Origin: Pseudorhodoplanes sinuspersici
GTDB lineage: Bacteria; Pseudomonadota; Alphaproteobacteria; Rhizobiales; Xanthobacteraceae
Assembly (NCBI RefSeq): GCF_002119765.1
Contig: NZ_CP021112.1
Location: forward strand, 2,102,501-2,166,500
Direction: 5' to 3'
DNA: 64,000 nucleotides
In this document: positions 61,968-64,000 of the stretch, piece after piece
How the letters are laid out: each line of letters begins with the position of its first letter
Position numbering within the stretch: the first letter of the stretch is position 1
Program-made: the position numbers and the translations under genes
The notes under the pieces: model-generated
What the model saw: the letters and a program-made list of their open reading frames with translations, nothing else
Told to the model about the DNA's origin: nothing
Databases searched by the model: none

Positions 61968-63028
61968 CGAAAAATCAAAGGGGCTGGGCGCTGCTCGTGG
62001 CAGCGCTTTTTTTGTTGTGTGGCGCACTTTCTCTTGTTTACGCGCAAGGCGCGCCGGCACCGGCTGGCAGCCTTGTGCCGACCAAAATCGATATCCGCGC
62101 CACACCGATCGAAGCCTTCGATCCGCGTGAGCCGGCGAAGAAACAGTTCGGCTCGCTGATCTTTCGCGGTGGTCTTGTGCTGTCGTCGCCGCACAAGCAA
62201 TTCGGGGGTCTCTCTTCCCTTCGTGTAGCTGCCGATGGCAGTCGTTTTCTGGCCGTCACCGATCGTGGCTTCTGGGTTCGTGGCCGCATCACCTATCGGG
62301 GCGAGGCACCGACCGGCATTGCCGATGGGGAGATCGCGCCGATGCTCTACAGCGACGGACGGCCGATCACGGCGCGCGGCTGGTACGATGCCGAAGCTTT
62401 GGCCGAAGATGGAGGCTTTGCCTATGTCGCGCTGGAGCGCGTGCATCGCATCCTGAAATTCGATTACGCCAAGCGTGGTCTGCTGTCCCGGGGAACGCTG
62501 GTTCCGGCATTGCCGGAGATCGCCAAGCTGCCAAGCAACCTTGGCCTCGAATGTCTTCAGGCCATGCCAAAGGGATCGTCGCTGGCCGGTGCGCTGGTTG
62601 CCATTTCCGAACGCGGTCTCGATGACGCCCACAACATTCGCGGCTTCCTGATCGGCGGACCGAAGCCTGGAGTGTTTTCGGTCAAGCGGAGCGACGATTT
62701 TGATGTCGCCGATTGCGCGGTGGCGCCGAATTCGCAGTTGTTGGTCCTCGAGCGATCCTTTTCATGGCGCCGTGGTGTGGCGATGCGCATTCGCAGCATC
62801 CCGCTGGCCGATGTTGTTTCGGGCGCTGTGCTGGAAGGGACGAAGCTGATCTCCGCCGACATGGGCTTCGAGATCGACAATATGGAGGGCCTGAGCGTGT
62901 CCCGCACCGCCAAGGGCGAAACCGTGCTGACGCTAGTGTCGGACGATAATTTCTCGATGATCCAGCGGACGATCCTGCTGCAATTCACGCTGCTGGATCG
63001 CGATGGCGCGTCCGCCTCCAGGAATTGA
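61964..63028 (+). CDS. Esterase-like (phytase-like beta-propeller) exported protein
   Basis: 354 residues starting at GTG 61964, overlapping the cobT stop (GTGA). A signal peptide with core '[18 protein letters not shown]' is cleaved near 'AQGAP'. The mature part matches the 'esterase-like activity of phytase' family: '[20 protein letters not shown]', '[10 protein letters not shown]', '[20 protein letters not shown]' and '[20 protein letters not shown]'. A six-bladed propeller-like periplasmic protein is expected. True substrate unknown. Co-occurrence with cobST is conserved in Rhizobiales (recollection), without a proven tie to cobalamin. Confidence 0.87.
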   Translation: MTKNQRGWALLVAALFLLCGALSLVYAQGAPAPAGSLVPTKIDIRATPIEAFDPREPAKKQFGSLIFRGGLVLSSPHKQFGGLSSLRVAADGSRFLAVTDRGFWVRGRITYRGEAPTGIADGEIAPMLYSDGRPITARGWYDAEALAEDGGFAYVALERVHRILKFDYAKRGLLSRGTLVPALPEIAKLPSNLGLECLQAMPKGSSLAGALVAISERGLDDAHNIRGFLIGGPKPGVFSVKRSDDFDVADCAVAPNSQLLVLERSFSWRRGVAMRIRSIPLADVVSGAVLEGTKLISADMGFEIDNMEGLSVSRTAKGETVLTLVSDDNFSMIQRTILLQFTLLDRDGASASRN

Positions 63029-63041
63029 ACGTGCAAAAACA

Positions 63042-63063
63042 ATCGCCCGCTTTCGCGGGCGAT
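63042..63063 (-). terminator. Rho-independent terminator of rpmB
   Basis: ATCGCCCGC (63042-63050) and GCGGGCGAT (63055-63063) pair perfectly around TTTC. Read on the minus strand, the hairpin is followed by TGTTTTTG, 28 bases after the rpmB stop. It may also end the convergent esterase-like transcript. Confidence 0.85.
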
Positions 63064-63090
63064 GGGGCCAAATCAGAACGAAGAGGGCTG

Positions 63091-63381
63091 TCAGCTCGCT
63101 GTGGCGAGCTTCTTCTCAAGCTGGCGCTTCAACTCGAGGGCCTTCGGTGACAGTTCGACATCCTTGGCCTTGGCCAGGAATGCGTCGAGACCGCCGCGAT
63201 GGTCGACTGTCTTCAGCGCATTGGCCGAAATACGGAAGCGCACCGAGCGATTGAGCGTATCGGAGGTCAGCGTCACGTTGACAAGATTCGGCAGGAACCG
63301 CCGCTTGGTTTTGCGGTTCGAATGGCTCACCTTGTGACCGGTCTGTGCCGCTTTGCCGGTCAGGTCGCACTTCCGCGACAT
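63091..63381 (-). CDS. rpmB: 50S ribosomal protein L28
   Basis: 96 residues from the ATG at 63381 ([20 protein letters not shown]). The upstream open frame is not used. L28 signature '[17 protein letters not shown]', then '[20 protein letters not shown]' and a Lys-rich C-terminus '[13 protein letters not shown]'. The alphaproteobacterial form is longer than E. coli L28 (78). Convergent with the esterase-like gene, sharing a terminator, and divergent from the DUF3108 gene. Confidence 0.97.
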   Translation of the reverse strand: MSRKCDLTGKAAQTGHKVSHSNRKTKRRFLPNLVNVTLTSDTLNRSVRFRISANALKTVDHRGGLDAFLAKAKDVELSPKALELKRQLEKKLATAS

Positions 63382-63589
63382 GGTCAAAATCCTAATAGTT
63401 CGAGGCCGCGCCGAGGGCACAATGGCCTTCATGGGATGTCTGCTAGGCCGCGGACGTATAAAGAGGCCGGGCCGGGGCGTCAAGGCAAGGAAGCGGGCGG
63501 AACCATACAATCGGCGCATTGGTGGCGAATCGTTTACCGTATGGGGCGGCCCTGCCGGACCGCCCAGAACCGGGCGATGAGGGTGCCGG

Positions 63590-64000
63590 GTGCCAATTCG
63601 ACTGAAGAATTTCTACCGGACGGTGGTGGCGGGGGTCATTCTCGGTATGGCTGCCGCTGGTCAGGCGGAGGCTCAGGCCAAGCTCGACGCCCGTTATGCG
63701 GTGACGCTGGCCGGGATCAAGCTCGGCGAGGGATCCTGGGTGATCGACGTCGGCGAAGACCAGTTCTCTGTCGCCGCCAGCGGCGCGACATCCGGTCTTG
63801 CCCGCATTTTCAGCTCCGGGCGGGGCAGCGGGGAGTCCCGCGGCACGATCAAGAACGATCAATTCGTGCCGGCCCGCTACGCCATCTCGATCAAAAGCGG
63901 CAAAAAAACTGAAGACGTACGGTTGAAGCTCAATGACGGCACGGTCAAGGACGTGTCGATTGTGCCAGCGGCCCCGGAACCGCCGGATCGTGTTCCGGTG
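63590..64000 (+). CDS. DUF3108-domain exported protein, 3'-truncated by the window edge
   Basis: 137 residues visible, read directly from the last 411 bases. GTG at 63590 ([19 protein letters not shown]), preceded by GAGGG. A signal peptide ends near '[10 protein letters not shown]'. The mature part starts '[20 protein letters not shown]' and continues '[20 protein letters not shown]' and '[20 protein letters not shown]', typical of DUF3108, a periplasmic or outer-membrane-associated beta-rich family of unknown function. An out-of-frame ATG at 63577 should not be mistaken for the start. The C-terminus lies beyond base 64000. Confidence 0.85.
   Translation, partial: MPIRLKNFYRTVVAGVILGMAAAGQAEAQAKLDARYAVTLAGIKLGEGSWVIDVGEDQFSVAASGATSGLARIFSSGRGSGESRGTIKNDQFVPARYAISIKSGKKTEDVRLKLNDGTVKDVSIVPAAPEPPDRVPV

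Overview
The window is a high-GC chromosomal segment from an alphaproteobacterium, most likely a Hyphomicrobiales (Rhizobiales) member near the Bradyrhizobium/Xanthobacteraceae side. The case rests on gene order. Several blocks characteristic of that order are present: lysC / oxidoreductase / ptsP / prfA-prmC / DUF4167; ubiG near comF-grxC-nitrilase-DUF1178; xerD / small membrane protein / aroK-aroB-corC; and bolA / dnaJ-like / cobS-cobT / esterase-like / rpmB. The intergenic palindromic repeats are also of the kind common in these genomes. No tRNA, rRNA, CRISPR array, transposase, phage gene or plasmid replication gene was recognised.

Layout. 1-6.2 kb: a truncated EmrA-type efflux adaptor with its MarR regulator, a carboxymuconolactone-decarboxylase-family protein, glucokinase, a PDZ/S41 protease-like protein, a macro-domain protein and a patatin. 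6.3-9.9 kb: Zur, an EamA transporter, ispG and a small membrane protein. 9.9-18.3 kb: a MacAB-like exporter, ispA, mtgA, rpmF and a gamma-glutamyltransferase-family enzyme. 18.5-26.4 kb: a PAS-GGDEF-EAL protein, the polyhydroxybutyrate locus (phaR divergent from phaA-phaB), a CaCA antiporter, a DUF985 cupin, gloB and a methyltransferase. 26.5-35.4 kb: the long minus-strand housekeeping block from lysC down to DUF4167. 35.6-44.8 kb: ubiG, an EamA transporter, an RlpA-like protein, the comF-grxC-nitrilase-DUF1178 operon, an NDUFAF5-like methyltransferase, an orphan Flp pilin, mutT, argJ and a parvulin. 45.2-56.1 kb: secA, an HPF/cold-shock fusion, an L,D-transpeptidase lipoprotein, accA, xerD, aroKB and a CorC-like protein. 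56.1-57.7 kb: a LysR gene beside a LysR-like remnant, inside an otherwise conserved block. 57.8-64 kb: bolA, dnaJ-like, cobST, esterase-like, rpmB and a truncated DUF3108 protein.

How the genes work together. IspG and IspA belong to isoprenoid synthesis, and UbiG to quinone synthesis. PhaA, PhaB and PhaR make and control the PHB precursor. AroK and AroB are consecutive-pathway shikimate enzymes. CobS and CobT are two of the three aerobic cobaltochelatase subunits. PrfA and PrmC are a release factor and its modifying enzyme. MtgA, the RlpA-like protein and the L,D-transpeptidase act on peptidoglycan.

I found no clear new multi-gene system; the window is largely core genome. The observations most worth a second look are: a duplicated start region giving zur a 7-codon leader ORF; a tandem hairpin repeat grown from the 3' end of phaA; an approximately 380-bp structured non-coding element before lysC; a Spy/LTXXQ-like insertion in the MacA-like adaptor; the LysR islet; a 49-residue gene between xerD and aroK; and several families of intergenic palindromes.
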